Of a stretch of DNA of 64,000 nucleotides, positions 47,210 to 57,487 are shown one piece after another (the first letter of the stretch is position 1; each line of letters starts with the position of its first letter). The translations under genes were made by a program, and so were the position numbers. The stretch covers positions 1 to 64,000 of the forward strand of contig JAPEVF010000228.1 of NCBI GenBank assembly GCA_029747585.1, written 5' to 3'. The notes under the pieces are model-generated. The model did not search any database. It had not been told where the DNA came from and saw only the letters and a program-made list of their open reading frames with translations. This DNA comes from Pleurotus djamor (Eukaryota; Basidiomycota; Agaricomycetes; Agaricales; Pleurotaceae).

Positions 47210-49169
47210 CTACTGGTTTGGTGTTGGCACGTTCACACGTCGCTCCCAAATCTATCACAAAGAATAATAAGATATCAATGTGCGCAACGGACCACAAACA
47301 ACTCACCTGTAGAACAGTCTCGCCAAGGAAAATCATTTCCTTCCTGGTTTCCTCCACAATTAGATCTTGGATCATGAACCATTTCTCGTTTTCGCCGTTC
47401 CCACCCGCAGCACGGAGGTGCACTTTCCAAACAGTATGCTCCTTATCTCTCGTTGTCCCTGCCACGGATTCATGGGTGACGTTCGCGATAAGGTCGTAAA
47501 CTGTCGGCGGATGACCAGCAGGGGCATCGAGGTCTATACAGACACAGGTTAGATAATCGTTTCTGCTTAGCTCCGATGCTCACGCACAATCCTTGAAATC
47601 AAGGCCCTTGAGTGGGAAATTGATAATTGTAGGATTTTTTTCTTCTACAAAGATATTCTTCGTGAAACGTTTGAAATGCAGGATGATATACTGTGGCAAG
47701 CGCTGACATTTGAACCGGCGAAGTTGACCAGCCGATTCCTAGATGAACAGTTAGACATTTGAAGTGGAGGCGAATAAACATATCACTACCTGTGCCGTCC
47801 TCCCATCATACTTTGATAAGATAGATTGTATGCTGACTTGGGGGATAATGTTCTTCTCGACGGTGTCCTGGAACAACGGAGGGGGTGGTAAATCTACTGC
47901 AAGGAAAAGAAACGGCGACACAGAAGATTTGATCTCTTTAGCATGTCATATCAGTGAACGGGACCCGTAGTAGATAANGCGGTAGATTCTTACCGCGATC
48001 AATGTCAAATCGAGGTCGTTCTCTTTCGCCGAGGTCAGGACGCACAAGGACTTGTTGGGTTTCGACACGGAGTTCCCCCTGGAAAGTCTTGAAGATGATG
48101 CCTTTGGAAGACGACATATACACGTCAGTCAGTGAAAGGCGCGCGCTGATCAAAGGTGACACTTGCTGGAGTTTTTCTTCCTTGAACCGCCCATGTCTTT
48201 ATGCAGGCGATTTAACAACCACCCCAGAAAGTCGACTGGATCGCCCTGCTCTTCTAGTCGGAACTTACCCGCGCTGGCTCGATTTACTTCTTGGAGGAAT
48301 TCGTGCGGACTAACTTGACTTTTGAAAAGTCGGGGATTCCATATTTTCTTCGCAAGGGAAGCGAAGCGCTTTAACAGCTCGGTTTCCTTCCCTTGGAATT
48401 TTGAGAGGAGAAGATAATCTCGCAGAGGGGATATATGGAGCAATGAATGGATGATTACATTCATATGGTCATTCCTTTTGATGTTGTTCAGCCCAACATA
48501 GCCAGGGATGTATGGTCGAGACTCGAGGTCATAGGCCGGTCGTGGGTTCGCCGAAGGAGGTGATAGAGTTGAAATAAGAGCAGACGTGAATGACGGGGCT
48601 AGAACGTATGCAATGTCCTCCAGTGATGGGTCTGATACCAAGTAACCATCTGGCAAGACGTAGACCTGAAATGTGGATATAAACCTGGGTAAACGCGTGA
48701 TAAAGGGACATAATGCTACCTTGGTAGATTCAAGATTAATGAAGACGTGATGATCATCGTGTATGGAATGTGCATACGCGTATGACTTGCGACCGCGACC
48801 TTGGAAGTATTTCCCGCAAACGAGACAGCCATAAATGTTGATGTTGGACAGAGATACCGAGCAAACTTTTTCAAAGTCAAAGTCCATCACTGCGCGATTA
48901 ATCTACAAGCTCCAATAGGTTTGAGCCATTTCTCAGGAGCAGAGAAGTCTTACGGTGTCCAAGTATAAGTCAGATGCACTGATTTCCTCTTTCGTGTCCG
49001 GTGCAATTTCGATGTCTTCATCATCGATGTCGTTGACGGAAGGCGACGCATCATGCGACAAAGCCCCGGCTTCTTCGAGCCTGGGTCGTTTCGTGGGTCG
49101 CCCAGCAGCGTCGTCACCGGCAGCATCGTCTTCATTGCGCTCGTTCATGTGGTTAGGGTCCAAGTCCAT
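47210..49169 (-). CDS. SAD1: Sad1/USP39-type pre-mRNA splicing factor
   Basis: Sad1 (human USP39) is needed to assemble and keep the U4/U6.U5 tri-snRNP. It combines a zinc-finger UBP domain with a ubiquitin-hydrolase-like fold that is catalytically dead. The start at 49169 gives an acidic N-terminus with KRPRLEE. Then comes the family block SASDLYLDT, joined across an intron to DFDFEKVCSVSLSNINIYG and CLVCGKYFQGRGRKSYAYAH (zinc finger), then VFINLESTKVYVLPDGYLV. The hydrolase fold starts at YVGLNNIKRNDHMNVIIHSL; the catalytic Cys of active USPs is replaced in this stretch, as known for the family. PVDFLGWLLNRLHKD and EEQGDPVDF follow. The last exons encode GGNGENEKWFMIQDLIVEET and QIWERRVNVPTPNQ, ending at 47210. 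N bases at 47977 lie in an intron. Confidence 0.94.
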
Positions 49170-49256
49170 TGTAATAAGCGCGTAAGGCTCAGANGGCGCT
49201 CCAGTTCCGACATCCAGTCGAAGCCCCTCCTTCAGTAATACGCCCACATTCGTTGG
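49170..49256. promoter_or_regulatory. Shared 87-bp divergent promoter region (Sad1 / Rsm22)
   Basis: Only 87 bases separate the ATG of the Sad1 gene (minus) from that of the Rsm22 gene (plus). Both core promoters, and probably the 5' untranslated leaders, must overlap here or extend into the coding sequence. No TATA box is seen. One N occurs at 49194. Confidence 0.55.
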
Positions 49257-51513
49257 ATGAATCGTCGACTCGGTGCCCAACGGACTTTTGTCTCTCTACT
49301 TAGGCCTGCTGTTACTTGCCCAAGACAACGTCTGTGTCGCTATGTTTCGTCGACCGTGGAAACAAGTCAGCCAAANCCCCCCTCTGCATTTGGACCCAGA
49401 CCTTCAAGTTTTACTGAAGGACGTGGATATCTCACTGGAGCAGCACTGGCAGAAGCACGGTGTGGAATCAACGCGACGCGAACTCGAAGTTTTCCCTGTA
49501 GAACCCACTACGGACCAATCCATTTCACTATCGGAGGAAGAAGACTTGCACGAAGAGTACACCCTCAGGAAATCCCCTGCAGCAAATTTCGGCAGTCAAC
49601 AGCTAGGACTGGTAGTCCTACCTCTGGAACTTCAGTCTGCAATAAATTCTATCATTTTAGGTCCGTTCTATCCGTTGATTGATGGCCATTTCTCACCTCT
49701 CATAGGGTCGGACAAACATAGGCTGCGTCAAGATGCCAAACGCCTCTTTCTTGATGAAAGGAACGGGGATGTAGAAGAGGATGCATGGGACTCGAAGTAC
49801 GACGTTAAATATCGTTCGCGACGCCAGGCAGAGCGTCACTATGAACGCGACGGGACCGCCTACGCCGCTGTCGCCCTTCCTGCACATTTTTCGGCGGTCG
49901 CTTCCGTCTTAGACCACCTCAAACATAGACTCGAATCTTCTTGGCTAATTGAAAATGTTATTGAATGGGGGGCAGGTATGGGTGGTGGCCTTTGGTGAGT
50001 CGAGCCCATTTGCACAGTATTTTGCTGACTGTCTTTGAAAACATTTAGGGCAGCATCTTATGCTTTCCAGCGCTCTGCAGCGCCATTGGATGACGACGAA
50101 GCGAAGCTTGTCAACTCCAAAGTCAAGTCTTACCTTGGGATTGAAAAGCGGGATGGTTTGGTCAAAATGGGAAAACGCCTCGTCCAAGGTTGGGTGTCTA
50201 ATTCATGCTCTTTTGACCTGTTTGACGTGAGTTTGGACTAGGTGTCAACCTCGGATCGATTCGCCAACAGTGGCAAAGATCTTTCACAGAGGACGACAAA
50301 CTTGAAGTATCTGAGCGCGGTAATACACTTGCACTGTCAGCTTTCACTCTATCATCTCTTCCCTCGCCTGTCGCACGGAAATCGGTTGTCAAAGAGATGT
50401 GGGAGAGTGGTGCCGATGTCATTGTATGTCACTGTCTTCTTCTTGACTTCCCTTCATTCATCCTTGCCCCCAGGTTCTCATTGATCATAGTACGAAAGAA
50501 GGCTTTGAATCAATCGCCGAAGCGCGAGAGTATCTTCTCAGAGCTGGCCGAAGAGAGCTTGATGAGGCCGAAACTCTGGACCGCAATCCCCGTGGTCGTG
50601 GATGTCATGTCGTCGCGCCGGTATGTTCTATGAAGTGTTCCATTATACCTTTCTGGTTCTAATTCACAATGAAAGTGCCCTCATGACGGTGCTTGTCCTC
50701 TACATAATCCCGGCTCCACTCGTTTGATTTGCGGGTTCTCTCAACGTCTTCAACGCCCGTCCTTCATTAGACGCACAAAGCACTCAGGTATTGGTCATGA
50801 AGATGTCGAATACTCTTACGTTGTCATCCGCCGAGGCCGTCGCCCTGCTGCCACCGAGATGAAAGTAGGAAGGATTGGGGAAGTCGGAAGGAGAGACATA
50901 GTCGCCAAAGCCGCTTCTTCGAGGCCTGTGAAAGAGCTAGAAGTACACGATGGACATGAGGAAGCAGTCATACAGTCTTTCGACGAAGAGGCCAATGTGG
51001 AACATCAACATGATGCCCTTGTCCCCTCGGAACCCCAGTCCATTACCGCGCTTACATCGGCACTCAAGCTTGAAGCATATCATTGGCCCCGCCTCGTATT
51101 TCCGCCCTTGAAGAAAAGCGGTCACATCATACTGGACAGCTGCACCCCGCAGGGTAATTCACGCTTACTACCACCGTTTGCCGGGCTAAGCTCTCGTCAC
51201 AGGGAAAATTATGCGACTCACCATCCCAAGATCTCAAGGCAAACAGGAATATTACGACGCCAGAAAGTCAAGCTGGGGTGATCTGTTCCCCCACGAACCT
51301 AAGAATACCCCGCAGGATCGCTATCAACCGCAAAGGGCGAAACGTGAAGGTGGGACCACTGCCACTCGAGGCGCCGACATCGGAAAGCGAAGTAAGACTG
51401 GTCTACGGCCAGATGCAACCGACCACACCTTCTCTGAATTTCTCAAGGAGAAAAAGATGAAGTCACGGAGAGATAGAACAACGCGGAAAGAAGCTCGACG
51501 GGTGAAAGATTAA
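49257..51513 (+). CDS. RSM22: Mitochondrial ribosome assembly methyltransferase-like Rsm22 (METTL17)
   Basis: Rsm22/METTL17 is a methyltransferase-like protein with a 4Fe-4S site that acts in assembly of the small mitochondrial ribosomal subunit. The N-terminus (MNRRLGAQRTFVSLLRPA) looks like a mitochondrial targeting peptide. An N at 49377 beside a C-run breaks the frame: QVSQ continues in another frame as PPLHLDPDLQVLLKDVD, so a base is probably missing. Core blocks are PLELQSAINSIILGPFYPL, the SAM-fold start WLIENVIEWGAGMGGGLWAA, MWESGADVIVLIDHSTKEGF and, for the cluster, CHVV followed by PCPHDGACPLHNPG and ICGFSQRLQRPSF. Four spaced cysteines are thus visible. The C-terminus is basic (KSRRDRTTRKEARRVKD), stopping at 51513. 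Four to five introns are present. It is convergent with the uL1m gene, with 91 bp between the stops. Confidence 0.92.
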
Positions 51514-51604
51514 AGCGTTATATAATTGATTCGATCTCATGTTCCCCCAACTCCATTCAACGCCAGTTCAGAATAAAACACCACTCTAGTCACGCTGCGA
51601 TCAC

Positions 51605-52700
51605 CTAGAAATCAGCAATTTGAATCCCAGGACCTTGTCCTGAACTTAACATCACTTTCGTTATATTTGTCACTACCATCAACGGTCAGCTTGGATAGCG
51701 TCCCGAAGCATGAAACGTCATACCTGGTTTGGTAGACTTCTTGTCATCCTTGTCTTTCTGATTCCCAGTCACTCGCTTGACCGAAGTCATGAAATGACGA
51801 ATGTTTCTAGCGACATCATCAACGGGGAAATGAAGCTGCGAGTCATCCATAAGCATTCACATTTACATATCAGGAACAAGGGTTAAGACACACTTTTGCA
51901 ATCGCAGTTCTGATGCTACCCGACTTGTCAGCTCTCCACTCGCTGGTTCCGTACAAACGTTGGATATAGCCAGCTATGTCGTCTGTCACAGTTCCTCGAC
52001 GTTCGGATGGCATAAGACCGAGGGGACCGAGAACACGACCAAGTTTTGGGGTGATAGTACGAATCAGAGCGGTGGTGCAAAGAATGGTCGTGGCCCGATG
52101 TCTATTATTGATGACCTGTCGGGGTGTGAGTCGGCGTACCGCAGTGGATACAATGAACTGACCGCATCAATGAGCTCTGGTCCGCCGACCACATGAGCAC
52201 CAGCTTTTTTGGCTTCTTCGGCTTGACGCCCTTCAGCAAAAACCAAAATCTTGTCCTCGGTTCGGGGTTTCGCCTCCCTAGGCAAGTTGACACGCCCCCT
52301 TGGAACTGCGACACCACTCTTCATCTGAGTTTTGACGAGCAGCTCATAAGTCGCGTTCGGTTTAGCGACCTCAACAGCCTGGCATATGGCATGGTGAGGA
52401 TATGACAGATACGGGAGAAGTCGTGAGCTAACGTACGCGTAGGACCGCGATGGCATCAAGGAGATTCATCTTTTCCGAGTCATAAATGTTTTTGCGCGCT
52501 TTCGCTGCACGTTTTCTAGCCTTTGCCGCTAGAGTTTTCTTGGACGGGACGCGGATTTTGGGCTGCCTATGCCTTGCCAACACATTTGAGGTTGTGCTAA
52601 AGGCTCGGTTGAACGCTGGTGCCTAGGTTGAGTTTTGATCAGTTGTACTCTTCAAGCTGCTATCTGAAACAAGCTGCGTACCGAGTAAGCGAAGGTGCAT
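51605..52700 (-). CDS. MRPL1: Mitochondrial large-subunit ribosomal protein uL1m
   Basis: uL1m forms the L1 stalk of the mitochondrial large ribosomal subunit. The targeting part includes APAFNRAFSTTSNVLARHRQ, followed by the basic RVPSKKTLAAKARKRA. The L1 fold follows: MNLLDAIAVLR, then AVEVAKPNATYELLVKTQMK, GVAVPRGRVNLPREAKP, KILVFAEGRQAEEAKKAGAH and VVGGPELIDA. Later exons carry LGRVLGPLGLMPSERRGTVT-like sequence and LHFPVDDVARNIRHFMTSVK. A last exon ends ITKVMLSSGQGPGIQIADF and stops at 51605. The start is uncertain: I chose the ATG at 52700 (MHLRLLGTQL joined through a gtttca donor), which gives the correct phase to APAFNR. The gene stands between two other mitoribosome genes. Confidence 0.86.
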
Positions 52701-54507
52701 TGTCTGCAAAGCAGACCGAACGGACTCGGTATCATGAGTGCGTGACGGAAAGGAAGGTGTTTGGTATTGTTTATGGGTGTCGCACCTAATTAGGTTAAGT
52801 CCGCGAACGCCTTTCAATTTCCAAACGCTACAAATATACTTACAAGAAAGGGGAGCGGCCAAACTAGGCAGGAACTCATGAAAAAAGAACATTATATGTT
52901 GGCGTCAGTCCTGGCTAGAAACAGGTGATCATGCGAGTCGCGAATAGGACGGAAGCTGGTGTGCCAGTGACTCTCAGAGTCTGGACTCAGTGTATTCATC
53001 ATCGCGCAGACCCTCTGTTGCGCGCCGGCATTGGGTCAGGGGGAGCCGTTGGCACCAGGCGATGGATATGGTCTGGATAAGGACGGAAATTTATGCCAAG
53101 AAGGGGAACAGTAGTCACACACTCCAAAATTCGATCTGTCATACTCATACGGTGGTTCAAGGGGTTTCATGAACATCATGGCAAGGGCATTCGCTGAAGA
53201 GCCAGCGACATCGTCGACAAGCTGTCATGTGTTACGGCAGCAGCAGACGGAGCACCCACATGAGGACACCTTGAGGAGCGGCATAGAGTATGAGTGTCTA
53301 ACTCCATTCAGGAAACGCTACATCGGATCCAAAGTCCAAGCTGGGTCCTTGTTGCCTGTTGAAAGATATCGATTAATAGTAGGAAAGTGATTAATGTCAG
53401 AGACTGGGGAACGGAAGGACGTGCCGGAGAGGTGGGAGGTTGTGACACTAAAAGGGCACGAACCAGACCGACCGACGATATTCTTCCAATTATTGGTTCG
53501 ACGGTTCACGAGACGGGAAATAAATCTGATAGTCGCTGGTTTCTGAGAGGGATGAGAACAGAAGACATCTGATATCAAACTAAAACCGACCTTCTCGTCA
53601 TTTATCCGTGGCGTACAAACAAAACCGCATGCCTATGAGGAGTCCGTCATTGGTTCCATAATTAAAGCCAATCAGGACGGCGGTTGACTGGCCATAGCCC
53701 AGCCTAAAGGTAGGAGAAATGTGTGGAATGACCCAGACGAGCTGGCTCAAAGACATCACCAATCAGTCGTGGAAATTCCTGCTTGGCGAGAGTGACCACT
53801 GTGTCCCACGCAATGCTTCCACGCAAGGGCCGTATGAATTCTAGTATTTCCGGGAAGGCACCAGCATGGTGCACAGCAACCGTAAAAGTGTTTTGGATCA
53901 AGAGTACACCATTCACTAAAGCCGGTCAAGGCAAGGCCGTCTGCATGACGAGGAGATGAATCAACCACGGTGAGGTGTTCGCGGGAAGCTACTGATCTCA
54001 CCTAAGAATTACATCACCGTGAAGACGAACTCGTCGGACAGTCCCCGCTGGGGTACAACCAGGCTTAGTATGTGTCGCAACTAATTTGAACGAAATCAAA
54101 TCCAGATCCAGGCTCGACCAAGCTCGCCTGACGGCTAAGCTGTTGAGGCCGTAAGGTACATACATACTAGGGTTCTTCATATACTGTGTTGTTGCGACGC
54201 GCAAGACGCATCGGCTTTCCATGCTAAAGAGGATAATGTTACCAAAATAATGCAACGCGGAGAGCTTATCTTTGAGGGTCCTTTGCACCTCCCCGTTAAT
54301 TTAAAATCGGGGGAGCTTGAAAGGCACATCATGAAGAAAGGTCAGTTTTGTAACTTCCATTGTTTGAGGGTAATTGAGGCATTGACGTAGACGGAGGCGA
54401 CTGAAGCGAGAGCTACGGACAGGAGCACCATCAAGACTCCGATCTTCGGCGCCAAACAAGGAGAACTTGACAGGCGCCAAATTTCCCACTTCAAAGTCCA
54501 CTTTGTC
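52701..54507. other. Intergenic stretch with coding-like minus-strand frames
   Basis: About 1.8 kb. On the minus strand two frames read protein-like: 53998-54288 (FGNIILFSMESRCVLRVATT) and 53704 to about 53930 (NGVLLIQNTFTVAVHHAGAF; WDTVVTLAKQEFPRLIGDVF). A donor (ccta|gtatgt) and an acceptor (caaattag) exist in the first, and a ctttag acceptor precedes the second, but the phases do not join without a break. It is either a degenerate gene or a model I could not solve. No family is recognised. The rest holds nothing clear. Confidence 0.4.
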
Positions 54508-55080
54508 ATGTCCTTCCCCGTACTTCGTCGATCCACACAACGCGCACTCTCTGATTCACGGCCCTATCTATGGACTCAATCAAGGTCATACGCGGCCAAA
54601 AACGAGCCCACCGCAGATCCGAAAAAGGAAATCATACGGAAGACTCTCTACCCCAGTAACATCCGTAACCGAGCCTCTCCGACGGGGACATGGCGTCCGG
54701 ATGTTGGACGCGCCCTTCAATACGCGATTCCTTCAGTACAAGCGCACGAGACAATTGAACGTGCTTGGCTTCTGCATAAGCGTCACCTTCGTAAACAACG
54801 CGAAGCTGAGTTGGCGAGGAAGTTCCTGTGCATGAAGAAGGCTATGGAAGAGTTGGAAAAGATTGATAGCCGGTTGTTTATGGAGGCGAACAAACCAGAG
54901 GATCCCAGGGCGCGTAGCCAGGCTGAGGTGGAACTAGCGAAGTCATTGAAAGGCTCGGAAAAGAAAACTCTGGAAGCTCGTATACGTGGACTGTTCCCCC
55001 GCGAGCTACGAATCCCTACGGACACTCCTCCAAGGACTGGATGGAACTACGAATGGAAGCCATTTGCAAGGCCTATTTGA
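54508..55080 (+). CDS. MRPL28: Mitochondrial large-subunit ribosomal protein mL40
   Basis: mL40 (yeast Mrpl28, animal MRPL40) is a mitochondria-specific protein of the large ribosomal subunit. The frame is uninterrupted, 190 residues. A targeting peptide (MSFPVLRRSTQRALSDSRPY) precedes KKEIIRKTLYPSNIRNRASP, then WRPDVGRALQYAIPSVQAHE. The family signature AHETIERAWLLHKRHLRKQR is followed by CMKKAMEELEKIDSRLFMEA and by FPRELRIPTDTPPRTGWNYE. It is convergent with COP9 subunit 2. Absence of introns is unusual among its neighbours. Confidence 0.9.
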   Translation: MSFPVLRRSTQRALSDSRPYLWTQSRSYAAKNEPTADPKKEIIRKTLYPSNIRNRASPTGTWRPDVGRALQYAIPSVQAHETIERAWLLHKRHLRKQREAELARKFLCMKKAMEELEKIDSRLFMEANKPEDPRARSQAEVELAKSLKGSEKKTLEARIRGLFPRELRIPTDTPPRTGWNYEWKPFARPI

Positions 55081-55268
55081 TTGTGAGCGTTGTCCTTATT
55101 TCACGTAGAGAAATTGAACTGAATCTGTACTCCATTCAGGTCTCTACCTACCATTCCTTTACCGAAGTTCCCTCAGGCTTCGCTCCATACCACCGTCTTT
55201 TAAAATACATGCATGGAAATTGATCTACAATGAATGTGCACAGACTCCGACTACTCATGTCCGCAACG

Positions 55269-57277
55269 TCAACCCCAGCGTTCTTCTCGCATTCCACCAA
55301 ACGTGTCCATCCCGGTAGGATCTCCAGAACGACCCCCTGAACCTGTCTTTGCAACCACGGCATTGTGCACGGACTCGAGTGCATCTGTCCATTTTTGCAA
55401 AGCAACGTAACGCTTCTTCTCAAGACTCTGTCTGATTCTGGGGTTAGATATGTGCGACGAGTCGGTGGAATGAACTTACTTCCGATCCAACTCAAGACGC
55501 ATTCCGACTTGATCGATTCTACCCTCAACTTTTCCTTCCAGAATCAGACCGATGAGCAACTCCTCGACTTCATCGATAGGAACGTTCAGTTGCTAAGGCA
55601 GCATGAGCGGACGGTGTCTGCAGTGTATAACGGAATAATCACCTTCCCAAGGAAAGACAGCTCGAGTCGGGTATACGGCTTGATAAGATCAATCAAATAT
55701 TGTGTACGCAGACTACGGAGGAGTTCTCCTATGTACAGTCGGATGAAGGCGTCGTCCATAATCGTTGAGCGGTTATCTGCAGGCGGTATAAGTGCAAGGA
55801 GACATTCGGATATAGCAGACATACCCTTTAGTATCTTTTCAGCGGAATGGACCTCGCGTCGTTGGTAAGCATCGACCAGGTCGGTCATCGCTTTAATTTG
55901 TGGGTCGCTCTTATATCTTCAATAAGATTCCATCAGCGTTGGCATAGTTAGATATTGACTCTACGAACGGTTTGGTTTCTTGACTGTCAAATGGGTTGAC
56001 CTCACTTCCCGTCAACATGTTCGCAAGCACCAGATACTTCAGAACTTGAATTCGCTGAGGGGATCCGGCTTCATCATAGTTCCGAAACGATTCGAAGAAG
56101 TCTTCACTGGCCCGATTCCATTGCCCTGGGACATAAAAATAGGATTGAAGTTAATGAGGCAGAGCATGGGTGGTTCTTACGTTCACCCATCCACATCTTC
56201 CCACCACATTCCTTGATCACTCCCATGATACGGGGATGAGGGATGGCGGACTTCACGTTGTTAGTGGCGTTGTAGATTTCCTGAGAACGGGGTTGCATTT
56301 TTAGCCAGAAGGTCGAGACGGTGGGGAAATGCCCACTTTCAGCTTCTTAAAGTTGCGCATTTCATTGTACATCTGGATTTCGAGAGCGTATATTTCGAGG
56401 AGCTGAGTACCACGTTGAGCTTGCTCGTCGCCATCACCGCTCATCGTGGTGGCAAGATGTAGGTCCCGAATAAGCTGTTTGAGAGCATGAACCATAACCG
56501 TGGCCGAGGTGCACAAGGCACAAACCTTGGACAATCTACTGAATTCCTTGCGGTCTAACCACAGTTTGGCCAGTTTGAGGTTTGTTTTGACGGACAGACG
56601 CTTTAGGAATATGAGATTAGCAGGGAAGCATGTCATCACCAGTGGACATACCTCATTCTTAGCCTCTTCCAATGCGTTCTTCGTGGCTTGGTAGAACTTT
56701 TCCAGAATTTCGACCTCGACAGGGCCACCTTTGCCGCCACCAACATAGTCCAGGATACCATTGATCGTCTTCTCCGAATAGTTGCGCGTCACAGCTGACT
56801 TTGTGTACGTGAGCAGCTGAGTATATGTTTTCAGAGCGTCATGAGGACGCCTTAAGGTAAGGAAGAGTAACTTGGTCGATTGTTTCAATGCTTTGAAGCC
56901 CCTGCGTAAGTGGACGATATTATCAGAATGTCGTTTCGATGCAGCTCTGATATATCCTACCAGTCACCCTTCTCTTCTTCCTGGTCCACAATTGCACGGA
57001 ACTCTTTCAAGGCCTCCTCAGGATTATCTTCCTTCTTTCCTGATTAGATATGAGTTGTTGAGTGAACTACAGTATGACTCGAAGGGGACAAACCTTTGGC
57101 TTTATAGTACATATTTTCGACATCAACGTTTCCCGAATCGTCGCCATCGTCGCCGTCTGAGTAGTCAAAGCCATAGTCCTAGCGAAGCTTTGGTTGGCCA
57201 TGATATCGTGTATGACGCGTGCCTGAACTTACCTCGTCGTCGCTACCTTGCATGTACTCGGCATCATCGTCATCCAT
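55269..57277 (-). CDS. CSN2: COP9 signalosome subunit 2 (PCI domain)
   Basis: CSN2 is the scaffold subunit of the COP9 signalosome, which removes Nedd8 from cullins and thereby regulates ubiquitin ligases. The start at 57277 gives a very acidic N-terminus ([15 protein letters not shown], then [20 protein letters not shown]). Helical repeats follow: [29 protein letters not shown] [60 protein letters not shown] and [20 protein letters not shown]. Then come [20 protein letters not shown] and [20 protein letters not shown], all close to the family consensus. The PCI region holds [20 protein letters not shown] and IKPYTRLEL, and the C-terminus [13 protein letters not shown] ends at 55269. Around ten introns are present. 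The insert [19 protein letters not shown], before IMDDAF, is longer than in animals and might be an unspliced intron. Confidence 0.93.
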
Positions 57278-57487
57278 GTTTCTATGCAATGGTTGATATT
57301 CAGCACGAGGATACGAAGCAGTGAAGGCTACTCACGGCCTGAACACACGAGACTGTAGCGCGTCAAGATGAGGATAACGTTGGAGGAAGCGCCCAGGGAT
57401 GATTGCCCCAAGTATAACGCTATTGGTCTGTGCACCGTTCCACTTGTTGGAGACTTGATTGTATCCAATGCCTCTGCTTCATCAAAG
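57278..57487. promoter_or_regulatory. Divergent promoter region (CSN2 / Fab1)
   Basis: 210 bases separate the start codons of CSN2 (minus) and Fab1 (plus). Open frames run on into this region on the plus strand (an in-frame ATG at 57368), so the true Fab1 start could lie further left. No TATA box was noted. Confidence 0.45.

Noticed and set aside
53385..53580. tRNA-like ggttcgacggttc motif
   Set aside because: No acceptor stem or anticodon arm could be folded around it by eye.
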